Counted from the stretch's first letter, positions 9,292 through 19,143 are shown. The stretch is 64,000 bases of DNA from Accumulibacter sp. (GCF_023806565.1 NZ_JAMTDV010000119.1:1-64000); one strand, 5' to 3'. Notes: generated from the letters alone by a model not told the origin. Numbers and translations are program-made.

Positions 9292-10503
9292 ATGGTGGCC
9301 ACAAGCAAAGGGTCGAAAATCGGGCTGGCGCTCGCCGGAGGTGGGCCGGTCGGGGGAATCTATGAAGTGGGCGCGCTTGCGGCTCTGGCGGAGGCGCTCA
9401 AGGGAATCGACCTGACCACCCTGGATGTCTATGTCGGGGTCAGTTCCGGGGCTTTCATGTCGGCCGCCGTGGCCAATGGCCTGGGGCCGGCCAAGCTGGC
9501 CCGCATGCTGGTGGAAGATGACACCGACGAGGTATTCGATCCGGAGATGTTGCTGCGTCCGGCGTTTGCCGAGTATCTGCAGCGGGCGCTCGCGGTACCG
9601 CTGTTGTTCTGGTCGTCGCTGCGACAGTATCTGTCCGACCCTTGGCACCTCAGTCTGGTGGAGTCGTTTCAGGGGCTCAGTCACGCCTTGCCGGCGGGCA
9701 TTTTCAATGGGGCGGGTATCGATCGACTGTTGCGCAGGCTCTTTTCGACCGGTGGACGGACCAACGATTTTCGTCAGCTCGAACACCGGCTGTTCATCGT
9801 CGCAACCGACCTGGACACGGGAGAGTCGGTCGCGTTTGGGTCCGAGGGGCACGACGAAGTGCCCATTTCGGTCGCGGTGCAGGCCAGCGCGGCCTTGCCC
9901 GGGCTGTTTCCTCCGGTGAGAATCGGCGACCGGTACTTCGTCGATGGCGCTCTGATCAAGACCCTGCACGCTTCGGTTGCGCTGCAGGAAGGCGCCGAAC
10001 TGCTGATCTGCATCAACCCGCTGGTGCCATTCGACTCGCGGCTGGCCGCCCAGCGGCCGCCGCACGCGACACCGGCACCCTCGCACCTGGTTGAAGGCGG
10101 TCTGCCGGTCGTCCTCTCGCAGACCTTTCGCGCGATCATCCACTCGCGCATGCGTACCGGCATGGACCGCTACCGGCACGAGTTCGAGGGCAGGGATGTG
10201 GTTCTGTTCGAGCCGACGCGCGACGATGCGGACATGTTTTTCACCAATGTTTTCAGCTACCGTGGCCGCAGTCGCCTGTGCGAACATGCCTACCAGCGCA
10301 CGCGCAGCGACCTGTATCGGCGACGCCACGAGCTGCGGCCAATCTTTGCTCGCCATGGCATCGAACTCGATCTCGGTGTGCTCAAGGACCACAGCCGTTC
10401 GCTTCTGTCGCGCAAGCGGCGGCCGGATCTGGCAACGAGTACCAGTGCGCTCGACGCGGCGCTGTCCGATCTCGACGTCTGGCTGCAGGCGCGGAAGGCC
10501 TGA
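9292..10503 (+). CDS. Patatin-like phospholipase/esterase
   Basis: A 403-residue protein. It carries the oxyanion loop GGGPVGG (16-22), the nucleophile elbow GVSSG with Ser51, and the DGA motif with Asp218: the complete Ser-Asp dyad of patatin lipases. No signal peptide or obvious membrane helix is seen, so it is probably cytoplasmic, acting on phospholipid, triacylglycerol or granule lipid. It follows the phasin gene by 244 bases in which I see no gene. Its context suggests storage-lipid turnover. Confidence 0.88.
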   Translation: MVATSKGSKIGLALAGGGPVGGIYEVGALAALAEALKGIDLTTLDVYVGVSSGAFMSAAVANGLGPAKLARMLVEDDTDEVFDPEMLLRPAFAEYLQRALAVPLLFWSSLRQYLSDPWHLSLVESFQGLSHALPAGIFNGAGIDRLLRRLFSTGGRTNDFRQLEHRLFIVATDLDTGESVAFGSEGHDEVPISVAVQASAALPGLFPPVRIGDRYFVDGALIKTLHASVALQEGAELLICINPLVPFDSRLAAQRPPHATPAPSHLVEGGLPVVLSQTFRAIIHSRMRTGMDRYRHEFEGRDVVLFEPTRDDADMFFTNVFSYRGRSRLCEHAYQRTRSDLYRRRHELRPIFARHGIELDLGVLKDHSRSLLSRKRRPDLATSTSALDAALSDLDVWLQARKA

Positions 10504-10607
10504 TACGCGCGGGCGCCGTACCTCCGCGCTGGCGTGCGGAAGGGATTTCCGCGCCGGCAATGGCGGTGTTATCCTCGCCGTTCGGACTAGGTCACGGCGG
10601 ACAATGG

Positions 10608-11285
10608 ATGGAAAAGAAAGCGAAGCGACGGACACGCGAGCGTATTCTCGAGACGAGCCTGCAGCTTTTCAACGACTTTGGCGAGCCGAATGTGACCACC
10701 ACGGTCATCTCGGACGAAATGAACATCAGCCCCGGCAACCTCTACTACCACTTCCATAACAAGGACGAGATTCTCGAATCGATCTTTGCCGTCTTCGAAC
10801 GGGAAATCGAGGAAACGCTGGCCGCGCCGACGCGCCGGCCGGCAGACGTGGAAGACATCTGGCTGTTTCTCCATCTTCTCTTCGAGACGATCTGGAAATA
10901 TCGCTTTTTCTACCGTGATCTGAACGATCTGCTGACCCGCAATCGCGTGCTCGAAATCCATTTCAAACAGATCCTGGCGCACAAGGTGCGGACGGCGACC
11001 ACCTTGTGCGAGGGCCTGGTGATGGCCGGGGCGATGCGCGCGAGCAACGAGGAATTGCGTGTCTTGGCGACCAACATGGCGGTGATTGCCACCTACTGGC
11101 TGTCCTTCGAATACGCCTGTGACCCGCGCGGCAAGTTGGAGAGCGATCGAATCGGGCGTGGGGTGTATCAGGTGATGGCGATGGTTTCACCGTTTCTGTT
11201 GGGTGAATCGAAAAGCCTGCTGGCCAGACTATCGACGGCGTATCTCGGCGCCCAGCGCGGTGGGCACCCCACGGTCTCACAATAA
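10608..11285 (+). CDS. TetR-family transcriptional regulator
   Basis: A 225-residue protein starting MEKKAKRRTRERILETSLQL. The N-terminal 60 residues are a TetR DNA-binding domain (helix-turn-helix around VTTTVISDEMNISPGNLYYHF). The rest is the ligand-binding helical domain, with WKYRFFYRDLNDLL typical of the subgroup found near fatty-acid genes. It lies in the lipid cluster between the lipase and the TPR gene, so lipid or acyl-CoA sensing is a reasonable guess. Confidence 0.88.
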   Translation: MEKKAKRRTRERILETSLQLFNDFGEPNVTTTVISDEMNISPGNLYYHFHNKDEILESIFAVFEREIEETLAAPTRRPADVEDIWLFLHLLFETIWKYRFFYRDLNDLLTRNRVLEIHFKQILAHKVRTATTLCEGLVMAGAMRASNEELRVLATNMAVIATYWLSFEYACDPRGKLESDRIGRGVYQVMAMVSPFLLGESKSLLARLSTAYLGAQRGGHPTVSQ

Positions 11286-11299
11286 ATGGAGAACGAGCA

Positions 11300-12073
11300 A
11301 TGGCTTGGAAAAAGTTTCCTTATCCTGACAAGGCGTACGATTATGCCGGCGCGGCGCTGGAAGCGAACTGGGCACGGCTGCATCGTGGCGACTGCGAGCC
11401 TTTTCCTGCAGACGCCAAGGTGCAGGACGCTTGGCGGAGGTATCACGCAGGTGACTTCGGAGAGGCCGTCGAGGCCGGGCTCGCCTGCGGCATCGCCGGC
11501 TACAACGTCGCCAACAAGGCGGCCACGGTCTATGCCAGTTACCTCGAGAGCGACGATGGGCAGAAGCGCAGCCTGCTGCTCGAAGCGGCGCAACGCTGCG
11601 AGGAACAGCAGAAGAAGGCGCCGGATGATGTCAACGGCTGGTATCTCCACGCGTTTGCGCTCGGCCGCTACAGCCAGAGCATCTCGGTGGTCAAGGCGCT
11701 GGCCGAGGGTCTAGGCGGGAAGATCAAGCACAGCCTGATGCAGGCGCTGCAGCTCGAGCCCGGTCACGCCGACGCGCGTATCGCACTCGGCGCCTATCAT
11801 GCCGAGGTCATCGACAAGGTTGGCGCGCTGGTCGGCGGAATCACCTATGGCGTAAAAAAGGAAACCGGCAAGGAACTGCTCGAAGACGCGCTCGACAGGA
11901 ACCCCGACTCGGCGATCACGCGCATCGAGTATGCCAACGCCCTGGTCCTGATGTACGGCAAGGCGAAGCTGAAGGACGCTGAGCGCCTCTATCGGGAAGC
12001 CGCGGTCTGCACGCCGATGGACGCGATGGAACGCCTCGACGTCGAAGCGGCCAAGGCCGAACTGGCGGACTGA
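11300..12073 (+). CDS. TPR-repeat protein
   Basis: A 257-residue protein with several tetratricopeptide-like helical hairpins (for example RLYREAAVCTPMDAMERLDV, and EPGHADARIALGAYHAE). TPR proteins are interaction scaffolds. It begins 14 bases after the TetR gene and is probably cotranscribed with it. No signal peptide is seen. No enzymatic motif is present. Confidence 0.75.
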   Translation: MAWKKFPYPDKAYDYAGAALEANWARLHRGDCEPFPADAKVQDAWRRYHAGDFGEAVEAGLACGIAGYNVANKAATVYASYLESDDGQKRSLLLEAAQRCEEQQKKAPDDVNGWYLHAFALGRYSQSISVVKALAEGLGGKIKHSLMQALQLEPGHADARIALGAYHAEVIDKVGALVGGITYGVKKETGKELLEDALDRNPDSAITRIEYANALVLMYGKAKLKDAERLYREAAVCTPMDAMERLDVEAAKAELAD

Positions 12074-12127
12074 GCCATCGCCGGACGGGGATGGCGTGTC
12101 GGCCTGGTGGCCGCTTGCGTGCCGCAA

Positions 12128-13585
12128 TCAGCCAGTGACGAGTGCTGTCAGGTCCTGCTCCACTGCAGCCGGATCTGCCAGTCGCTCCCACGGCTCGAGG
12201 AGCAGCAACCAGACGAGCTTTTCGAACTCGCCCGCGAAGCGATCGACGATTCGTTCGGGATCGTCGACCATGTTCGCGTCGGTGATCAGTCCAAGTTGCA
12301 CGCGGCCGTTGTAAGAGAGAATGCTGACCCCCATACCGATGTCACCGGTCTGCGGCACCCAGACCAGTTCCTGGTCGATCTCGCTGCCGGCGAAGCAGCG
12401 CGCCTGCGGTGGTCCCGGCACATTGGTGATTACCGCCGTCGCCTTGCTGGTCAGCAGGTCGAGCATCTGGTCCTGGACGAACTTTGGCGCCATGCCGGCA
12501 GCCCCGAGCAGGGCGAAGGTCACCATCGCCTGGTACGAGCCTTTCAGCGCAGCCATCCGGGCGCGCGTCGCATACAGCCGGGCGAGGGGGTTTTCGATGC
12601 CGATCGGCAGGTCGAGCGCAACCAGACCGAAGCGGTTGCCGAGATCGTCGACGTCGTCGGGCGCGCGCAGATTGACTGGAACCATCGCGCGAATCTGGGT
12701 ATCGCTCACTACCGGGTCGCCCTTCGCAACTAGGTAGCTGCCCAGGGCGCCGGCCACTACGGACAGCAGGGTGTCGTTCACCGAGCAGCCGAGGACCTTG
12801 CCGACTGCCTTGATATCCGCCAGTGCGATCGGTTGCGACCAGGCGACATGCTTCACGCTACTGGCCTTCCCCTTGAAGCGGGTCGGGCTGTCTTCCGGCA
12901 TCAAGGCGAGTTTGCCAATGTCCGCGGTCCACGTCGCCGCCACGCGGCCATACTCGCGCAGCGCCGCCGGGTCATTGCGCAGGCCGAGATACTGTCCCCA
13001 GAGTTGGCCACCGAAGTGGATTGACGCGAGCATGAGCTTGCCGAGCGGCTCGCCAAAGGACCTCCGGAGCACGTCACCATCGCTCGCCTGCGCATCGCTG
13101 CGTGCGATCGCCCGCCCGGCTTCCGGGGCGTCCTTTTCTTCGTCGGTCAGCCAGTCGATGACGCCGAGCAGCGAAATTCCGTCGGCGATCGCATGGTGAA
13201 TCCGGAGTACCGCCGCCGAACGCCCGTCGGCAGTGTCCACCAGGTGGAATTGCCAACGTGGTCGAGCCGCTGCGAGCGGCATGCTGGCCAGTTGTGCGAC
13301 GAACTTCTGCAGTTCGGCCGGGCCACCGGGAGCAGGCAGAAGCGAGTGGCGCACGTGCGCATCGATGTCGAAATTGTCGTCATCGATCCACCAGTTGCCG
13401 TCGGTTGTGGCGATCTGGTGGAAGCGTCGGTAACGGACGATGCGCTGGGCGATGGTGCGCTTCGCTCGTTCGTGGTCGATCCGGTCCTTGAAGATCATCA
13501 CGCCGAGGATCTGCATGAGGTTCTCCGGGCGATCCATGCGTAACCAGGCGGTGTCGACGCGGGAAATTCTTTCACGCCAGCTCAT
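12128..13585 (-). CDS. Wax ester synthase / diacylglycerol acyltransferase (WS/DGAT)
   Basis: A 485-residue protein, the typical length of the family. It has the catalytic HHxxxDG motif as HHAIADG at 130-136, and C-terminal VNLRAP and NVPGPP motifs characteristic of WS/DGAT enzymes. The enzyme joins acyl-CoA to fatty alcohol or diacylglycerol, making wax esters or triacylglycerol. Start at 13585 is preferred because GGGAG precedes it. With the acyl-CoA reductase at 6331-8316 it would complete a two-step route from acyl-CoA to wax ester. Confidence 0.9.
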   Translation of the reverse strand: MSWRERISRVDTAWLRMDRPENLMQILGVMIFKDRIDHERAKRTIAQRIVRYRRFHQIATTDGNWWIDDDNFDIDAHVRHSLLPAPGGPAELQKFVAQLASMPLAAARPRWQFHLVDTADGRSAAVLRIHHAIADGISLLGVIDWLTDEEKDAPEAGRAIARSDAQASDGDVLRRSFGEPLGKLMLASIHFGGQLWGQYLGLRNDPAALREYGRVAATWTADIGKLALMPEDSPTRFKGKASSVKHVAWSQPIALADIKAVGKVLGCSVNDTLLSVVAGALGSYLVAKGDPVVSDTQIRAMVPVNLRAPDDVDDLGNRFGLVALDLPIGIENPLARLYATRARMAALKGSYQAMVTFALLGAAGMAPKFVQDQMLDLLTSKATAVITNVPGPPQARCFAGSEIDQELVWVPQTGDIGMGVSILSYNGRVQLGLITDANMVDDPERIVDRFAGEFEKLVWLLLLEPWERLADPAAVEQDLTALVTG

Positions 13586-13763
13586 GACATGCACTCCCCG
13601 GAAAATGGTCGGCAAGACTCCCGCAATCGCGACCCTGGAATTCGTCCACTGCCCCCTCTACCCGCTGCCCTTGCGCTGCGGCAGTTTCCGCGGTGGCAGA
13701 GTTGCGAGACGATCGCTATCATAGCAGGCAGCTGCAAGGGATCATCAACCCGAGGAAAACTAC

Positions 13764-14024
13764 GTGAGTGAACTGCAAGCCCGCTTCGAGGCCGCCGTGG
13801 CCGCATCCCAGACCTTGTCGGAGCGCCCCGACAACGCCACCCTGCTGAAACTGTATGCGCTTTACAAACAGGCGAGCGAGGGCGACGTACAAGGTCGCCG
13901 TCCGGGCTTTGGCGATATGGCGGGTCGCGCCAAGTACGACGCCTGGGCGTCGGTCAAGGGCATTGCTTCCGCCGACGCGATGCAGAATTACATTGCCTGG
14001 ATCGACAAACTGCAGGCTGGCTGA
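13764..14024 (+). CDS. Acyl-CoA-binding protein (ACBP)
   Basis: An 86-residue protein of the standard ACBP length, starting with GTG. The segments LLKLYALYKQASEGDV and KYDAWASVKGIAS form the acyl-CoA pocket. ACBPs bind long-chain acyl-CoA and deliver it to acyltransferases. It is divergent from the WS/DGAT gene, which fits supply of substrate to that enzyme. Confidence 0.93.
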   Translation: MSELQARFEAAVAASQTLSERPDNATLLKLYALYKQASEGDVQGRRPGFGDMAGRAKYDAWASVKGIASADAMQNYIAWIDKLQAG

Positions 14025-14058
14025 GTCGGCGCCGCCAGGACTGTCCGGCAAGGCCTGC

Positions 14059-14337
14059 TCAGATCGGGAAATTTTCGTCGAAATACCGGTGGACCGCACG
14101 TTCTATCGTTGGCTTGATGGCAAATAGCAGGAAGCCGAGACGAATGTCGAGGGCGACTTCGCGATCGTCGATCGACAACTCGCCGACCACGCCCGGCCGC
14201 CTGAAGTGCATCTCGTTGCCATCCCACGCGTAGTCGAGATCGAACTCTTCCTCCAGTTCGGAGGCCATGTGTTCGGCGGCAGCGCGCGCTTCGGCGAGAC
14301 TCTTGCCATGTTGGCGGCGGATCTTGATGTCGCTCAT
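14059..14337 (-). CDS. Polyhydroxyalkanoic acid system family protein
   Basis: A 92-residue protein beginning MSDIKIRRQHGKSLAEARAA and ending with a hydrophobic LGFLLFAIKPTIE segment. This matches the small PHA granule-associated family found beside phasins and PHA genes. Its molecular role is not known. It lies just downstream of rsgA in the same direction. Confidence 0.82.
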   Translation of the reverse strand: MSDIKIRRQHGKSLAEARAAAEHMASELEEEFDLDYAWDGNEMHFRRPGVVGELSIDDREVALDIRLGFLLFAIKPTIERAVHRYFDENFPI

Positions 14338-14355
14338 GCGAAAGCTCCTTGGAGA

Positions 14356-15222
14356 TTAACCGATTTCGGCACAGAGTGAGCGGAACGCCGCGTAGCGGCG
14401 CGGATCGATGTCGCCGTGGCGGACGGCGGCCAGCACACGGCAGTCGGGCTCCCGATCGTGCCGGCAGTCACGAAAGCGGCAGTGGCCGAGCAGTGGCCGC
14501 AGTTCGCGAAATGCCCCAGCAATCTCTTCCGCCGAAAGATGGTGCAGGCCGAATTCGGTCAGGCCGGGGGAGTCGATCAGTGCAGAGCGCTCGTCCGGGT
14601 GGTAGAGGCGGGCGTACGTCGTGGTGTGCTTGCCGGTATGGAGCGTTCGCGAGATTTCCCGCGTTGCGGCGCCGGCGCCGGGAACGAGAGCATTGATCAG
14701 GGTGGACTTGCCCATGCCGGATTGGCCGATCAGCAGGCTGATCTGATCGGCCAGATAAGGGCGCAGGTGCGCCCCGTCACTGAGTGCGCAAAGCGTGATG
14801 ACCCGGTAACCCAGCTTCTCGTATGGGGCGAGGGCAGCGCTGGCCGGGGCCAACCGTTCGCGCAGGTCGCACTTGTTGAGCACGATCAGAATCCCGATTT
14901 TCTGACTCTCGGCGGCAACGATGCAGCGCGTGATCAGCTCGTCCGAAAATGCCGGCTCGGTAGCAACGACGACGACGACCTGTGTGACGTTCGCAGCGAT
15001 CAGCTTCTGCTTGCAGTGGTCCGAACGATAGAGCAGGGTTTGCCGTGGCTCGATCGACGCGACCACGCCCTGGCTGGCGCTCGTGCGCTCGACGATCACC
15101 CGGTCACCGCAGACCAGTTCGCTCTTCTTGCCCCGAGGAACGCAAAGCAGGGTTTCGCCGGCGGCCAGTTCGATTCGGTACTGTCGCCCGTGCGCGGCGA
15201 CCACCGTGCCCGTGAGTTTCAA
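14356..15222 (-). CDS. rsgA: Ribosome small-subunit GTPase RsgA
   Basis: A 288-residue protein starting with a TTG that overlaps the TGA of phhB. It has an N-terminal OB fold, a circularly permuted GTPase with NKCD before GQSGMGKST, then DSPGL, and a C-terminal zinc site (CRFRDCRHDREPDC). RsgA matures the 30S subunit. The longer frame to 15528 is rejected because it runs over phhB and is not family-like. Confidence 0.93.
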   Translation of the reverse strand: MKLTGTVVAAHGRQYRIELAAGETLLCVPRGKKSELVCGDRVIVERTSASQGVVASIEPRQTLLYRSDHCKQKLIAANVTQVVVVVATEPAFSDELITRCIVAAESQKIGILIVLNKCDLRERLAPASAALAPYEKLGYRVITLCALSDGAHLRPYLADQISLLIGQSGMGKSTLINALVPGAGAATREISRTLHTGKHTTTYARLYHPDERSALIDSPGLTEFGLHHLSAEEIAGAFRELRPLLGHCRFRDCRHDREPDCRVLAAVRHGDIDPRRYAAFRSLCAEIG

Positions 15223-15560
15223 ATACTTGTCAGTGCTTCGACCTTCGCGGCACAGATGAAATCGTTGCGCGAAAGTCCGCCGACGTCGTGCGTGCTGTAG
15301 CTGACCTTGACGCGGCCGTAACGCACCTCGAGGTCCGGATGATGGTTTTCTCGCTCTGCCAGGCAGGCGACGGTGTTTACGAACAGCAGGCCAGCCGTGT
15401 AGCCGGTGAATGTGAATTCCTTGTGCAGTACGCCTGGTTCGGCGATCTGCCAGCCCGGCAGGTGGGCCAGGAGGGCCAGCGCCTGCGAAGGGGGGAGGAG
15501 GTGTTGCCTGCCGCGCAACGGATGGCAATGCTCTCGTGCAAGTTCCAGCTCGGTCTCCAT
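15219..15560 (-). CDS. phhB: 4a-hydroxytetrahydrobiopterin dehydratase
   Basis: A 113-residue pterin-4a-carbinolamine dehydratase, which recycles tetrahydrobiopterin. The motif ENHHPDLEVRYGRVKVSYST with the two adjacent catalytic histidines is complete. The start at 15560 (METELELA) fits the family length. It overlaps rsgA by four bases, so the two are translationally coupled. Confidence 0.92.
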   Translation of the reverse strand: METELELAREHCHPLRGRQHLLPPSQALALLAHLPGWQIAEPGVLHKEFTFTGYTAGLLFVNTVACLAERENHHPDLEVRYGRVKVSYSTHDVGGLSRNDFICAAKVEALTSI

Positions 15561-15588
15561 GCTCCTGATCGTGCCTCCTGTGGTCGAA

Positions 15589-16827
15589 TCATGCCTGCCG
15601 CAGGCGGGCGATGCGCAAGGCGGCCGGCGGATGGGAATCGTAGAACAGCGAATGCAGCGGGTCCGGCGTGAGCGTCGCGGCGTTATCCTCGTAGAGTTTG
15701 ACCAGCGCCGCAATCAGGTCGCTGGCCGAGGCATTGGCTGCCGCATAGCGGTCGGCGGCGAACTCGTCGCGCCGGGACAGGAACCGCAACAGTGGCGTCA
15801 GCAGGAAGCTGAACACCGGTCCGGCAAGGGATACCAGAATCAGGGCGAGTGCGGCGTTCTGCGCGTGCACGCCGAGCCCGCTGAAGAACCAGGAGGAATC
15901 GATCAGTTGCGCGACCACCGCGAGCAAGCAGAGTGCGGTGGCGAACAGCAGCGCGATCCGCTTCTGCACGTGGCGGTGCTTGAAATGGCCGAGTTCGTGC
16001 GCGAGCACTGCTTCCACCTCGGCCGCCTGCAGGCGCGCGAGCAGCGTGTCGAAGAAAACGATGCGCTTGCTCTTGCCGAATCCCGTAAAGTAAGCGTTGC
16101 CGTGGCCGGATCGCTTCGAACCGTCCATCACGAAAAGGCCTGAACTGGTAAAGCCGCAGCGTGCCAGCAGGCGCTCGACGCGTGCCGTGAGGCGCTCATC
16201 GTCGAGCGCGACAAAACGATTGAACAACGGCGCGATCCAGTTCGGATAGAGGAACACGATCAGCAAGTTGAAGACGCACCAGAAGAGCCAGACGTAGACC
16301 CACCAGAGCGGTCCCATCTGCTCCATCAACCAAAGCACGGCGAGCAGTGCCGGTGTGCCGATGACGACGACCAGTATCGCCTGCTTCAGAAGATCGGCGA
16401 CGAAAAGTCGGATCGTCATGCGGTTGAAACCGAACTTCGCTTCGACGACGAACTGATGATAGAAAGCGAGGGGCAGGTCTGCGACCGCTGCCAGCAGCAT
16501 CACGCTGAAGATCAGCGCAATGCCGTAGGGCAGACCGTTCACGCGGGCAGACCAGAATTCGTGCAAGTCCTGCAAGCCGCCACCGAAAGTGAAGGCGAGC
16601 AACAAGGCGACCTCGACCAACAGAGCGGCTCTTCCGAAACGAGTGCGGGCAACGGTATAGTCGGCTGCCTTCTTGTGGGCGTCGAGGTTGATGCGGTCGG
16701 CGAATCCGGCGGGGACCACCGCGCGATGTGCGAGCACCCAAGAAATCTGCCGCTGGCCCAGCCAGAGGCGAAGGGCGCACATCACGATCAGGGCGACGAG
16801 AAAGGAGACGGAGAAGGCGTTGAGCAT
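15589..16827 (-). CDS. M48-family membrane metalloprotease (Ste24/CAAX protease type)
   Basis: A 412-residue integral membrane protein with several hydrophobic helices, the zinc motif HELGH at 277-281 and a downstream RRDEFAADRYAA third-ligand region. It resembles Ste24-type peptidases that cleave misfolded or exported proteins at the membrane. Start chosen at 16827 (MLNAFSVSF). It is divergent from orn with a very short gap. Confidence 0.9.
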   Translation of the reverse strand: MLNAFSVSFLVALIVMCALRLWLGQRQISWVLAHRAVVPAGFADRINLDAHKKAADYTVARTRFGRAALLVEVALLLAFTFGGGLQDLHEFWSARVNGLPYGIALIFSVMLLAAVADLPLAFYHQFVVEAKFGFNRMTIRLFVADLLKQAILVVVIGTPALLAVLWLMEQMGPLWWVYVWLFWCVFNLLIVFLYPNWIAPLFNRFVALDDERLTARVERLLARCGFTSSGLFVMDGSKRSGHGNAYFTGFGKSKRIVFFDTLLARLQAAEVEAVLAHELGHFKHRHVQKRIALLFATALCLLAVVAQLIDSSWFFSGLGVHAQNAALALILVSLAGPVFSFLLTPLLRFLSRRDEFAADRYAAANASASDLIAALVKLYEDNAATLTPDPLHSLFYDSHPPAALRIARLRQA

Positions 16828-16870
16828 GCGGCTGTGACACAATGTGGTTTTCGTGGTTCAGACGGATTAT

Positions 16871-17416
16871 ATGGCACAGGATCCCCAATACCTCGTTTGG
16901 CTGGATATGGAAATGACCGGTCTGCAGCCCGAGAGCGACCGTATCATCGAACTGGCGATGGTCGTCACCGACAATCAACTGGAGACTGTCGCCGAGTCAC
17001 CGGTGTGGGCGGTCCACCAGGACGATGCCTGTCTGGCCGCGATGGATGAGTGGAACCGGAAAACGCATGCCCGCTCCGGATTGGTCGATCGCGTCCGCGC
17101 TTCTGCACTCGATGAGGCGGCGGTCGAGGCGGCTGCGCTGCACTTCGTGCAAACGCATGTGCCGTCGGCAGCCAGTCCGCTGTGCGGCAACTCGATCGGA
17201 CAGGATCGTCGCTTCATGGCACGGTACATGCCGCGGCTCGAAGCGTGGTTCCATTATCGCAACCTTGACGTCAGCACGCTGAAGGAACTTTGTCGGCGCT
17301 GGAAACCAGAATTGGCGAAAGGTTTCGTCAAGCGCGCCGAGCATACTGCGCTTGCCGACATCCGCGAGTCGATCGAAGAACTGAAGTACTATCGCGAACA
17401 TTTCCTTCGGCTGTAA
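16871..17416 (+). CDS. orn: Oligoribonuclease
   Basis: A 181-residue DEDDh exonuclease that degrades short RNAs and pGpG to mononucleotides. WLDMEMTGL supplies the first two acidic metal ligands, [10 protein letters not shown] the third, and [10 protein letters not shown] the His and last Asp. Start at 16871 gives the normal length. Confidence 0.96.
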   Translation: MAQDPQYLVWLDMEMTGLQPESDRIIELAMVVTDNQLETVAESPVWAVHQDDACLAAMDEWNRKTHARSGLVDRVRASALDEAAVEAAALHFVQTHVPSAASPLCGNSIGQDRRFMARYMPRLEAWFHYRNLDVSTLKELCRRWKPELAKGFVKRAEHTALADIRESIEELKYYREHFLRL

Positions 17417-17439
17417 ACAGGCGCCGGTCGGCGGGAATT

Positions 17440-19104
17440 CTACTTGCCGGGGATCGCACTTTTCTTCAACTCGCGCCGGTACAGGTGGAGCTTTTCGCTT
17501 TCGCGCCGTTCGGCCGGACGGCCCCCTTCCCAGATCTGGCGCCAGCCGCCGGCAACCGACACGCCGCTCTCGTTGGCGGTTCCGTGAATCAGCAGCAATT
17601 CGCATTTGCGGTGGTCGGAGGGGCTCGCCGCAACCGTGCGGATGCCATCGAAGTAGTCCAGCGAAGCCACGATCGCGTCGGACAGGTTTACTCCGGCGAT
17701 ACAGTCGCGTTTTTCGGGCAGGGCTCTGGCCAGAGCTGCGGATGCGTGGCGATAGGTCTTTCCGTAGTCTATCCAGGGCATCCAGAGGGTCACGATGAGC
17801 AGCCAGAAGAGAGTCAGACCGGCCATCCAGTGCATGATCCCGCGCATCGGCGAGCGCACGCTCGTCGCGATCAGCCAGCACCAGAGCAGCGTGGCGAGCA
17901 CGGCGAAGCCGCTGGCAAGCAAGCCGAAGTGGCCAACGAATCCCGGCTGCAGGCGAACGGCCTGCCGTGCGAGCCGTTCCGGCCAGCCGAAGACCATTGC
18001 ACTCCAGCCGATCCAGGCAAGCAGCGCAAAGAGACTGAAGGTGATCATGCCGAACCAGTCGAAAGCGTTTGCCGCGCCGCGGCGCAGCGAATTGACGCCG
18101 GGAACCGCGAGCAGGACGAGCGGCGGCAGCAGGAGCAAGGCGGGTACGCTGCGTGCCCCGAGGGTGACGCCGACGATTACCAGCGAGACCACGAAGGCGA
18201 AAATGGGCAGGGCAAGCGAGATGCTCGTCAATTGGCGACGCTTCGCCCATAGCGTCCAGCCGGCAAGAGGGAAGGCCGGCCAGGCATACCAGGGGAGCAT
18301 CAGCAGCAGCTCGCGCAGGTTGAGCAAGGGCTGGACGTTGATGCCGAGTTGTGTCAGTTCGCTCTGCAGCAGTCCCGCGAGATACGCGGGTGCGGCAAGA
18401 AACAGGAATGCCAGCCACCATCCGCCGAGAACGCCGGCCAGCAGCAGCGAGCCGAGCAGCAACAGCGCCAGGCGCTGGCGGTTGGCGGACCGCCAGACGG
18501 CAAAAGCGGCCACCGGCAATAATGGCAGCATCGGTGCCAGGCCGTTGGCGAGGAAACCGAGGCCAAGAGCGACACCGAAGCAAACGGCGCCACGCAAAGG
18601 TTTCCGGTCGAGCAGCGCCAGACTCCAGTAGGCGGCCGTATGCGCCGTCAGCGTTGCGAGCATCGGTTGCGCTTCGTGCGCGTGAAAAAGGAAACCGATA
18701 CTGCCGGCGAGCAACAGGGGAGCCGCGGTGGCCTGCTCGCGGTCGTGCAATTCGCGTGCGGCAAGGAATATGAAACCGAGCGCGAGCAGCGTGAACAGTC
18801 CGCTGGCCAGTCTTGCCGCGTCATGCACGGGCAGGAGCCAGGACAGGAGCCAACTGCTGGTCGCGCCAACCCAATAGTATAGCGGATCGTCGGGGTACGG
18901 CTGGCCGGCAAGACCCGGCATCAACCAGTTGCCGGTCGCAACCATTTCATGGATCACGCCGATGGTGAGCGCGTCGTCGTTCTTCCACGGGTCGTGACCA
19001 ATCAAGCCGGTGAAAATGTAGAGGGCGAGCAGGACGGCCAGAGTCCAGCCGCTCGGCGGCAACCGGATTCCCTTGGGACGAGCCTGCTCTACCTGAACCG
19101 GCAT
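17440..19104 (-). CDS. ArnT/PMT-like membrane glycosyltransferase
   Basis: About 554 residues with ten or more transmembrane helices and a periplasmic loop near the N-terminus holding HDPWKNDDAL and PYPDDPLYYW. This is the acidic first-loop pattern of GT-C enzymes that use polyprenyl-phosphate sugars. The acceptor is unknown. The start is uncertain (19104, 19128 or 19158). Confidence 0.75.
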   Translation of the reverse strand: MPVQVEQARPKGIRLPPSGWTLAVLLALYIFTGLIGHDPWKNDDALTIGVIHEMVATGNWLMPGLAGQPYPDDPLYYWVGATSSWLLSWLLPVHDAARLASGLFTLLALGFIFLAARELHDREQATAAPLLLAGSIGFLFHAHEAQPMLATLTAHTAAYWSLALLDRKPLRGAVCFGVALGLGFLANGLAPMLPLLPVAAFAVWRSANRQRLALLLLGSLLLAGVLGGWWLAFLFLAAPAYLAGLLQSELTQLGINVQPLLNLRELLLMLPWYAWPAFPLAGWTLWAKRRQLTSISLALPIFAFVVSLVIVGVTLGARSVPALLLLPPLVLLAVPGVNSLRRGAANAFDWFGMITFSLFALLAWIGWSAMVFGWPERLARQAVRLQPGFVGHFGLLASGFAVLATLLWCWLIATSVRSPMRGIMHWMAGLTLFWLLIVTLWMPWIDYGKTYRHASAALARALPEKRDCIAGVNLSDAIVASLDYFDGIRTVAASPSDHRKCELLLIHGTANESGVSVAGGWRQIWEGGRPAERRESEKLHLYRRELKKSAIPGK

Positions 19105-19143
19105 CGGGCACTCGCTACGGATGCGCATTGGACGGGGAAAAAG

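Noticed and set aside
12074-12127. Hairpin between the TPR and WS/DGAT genes as terminator
   Set aside because: GCCATC/GATGGC arms exist but no T-run follows on either strand.
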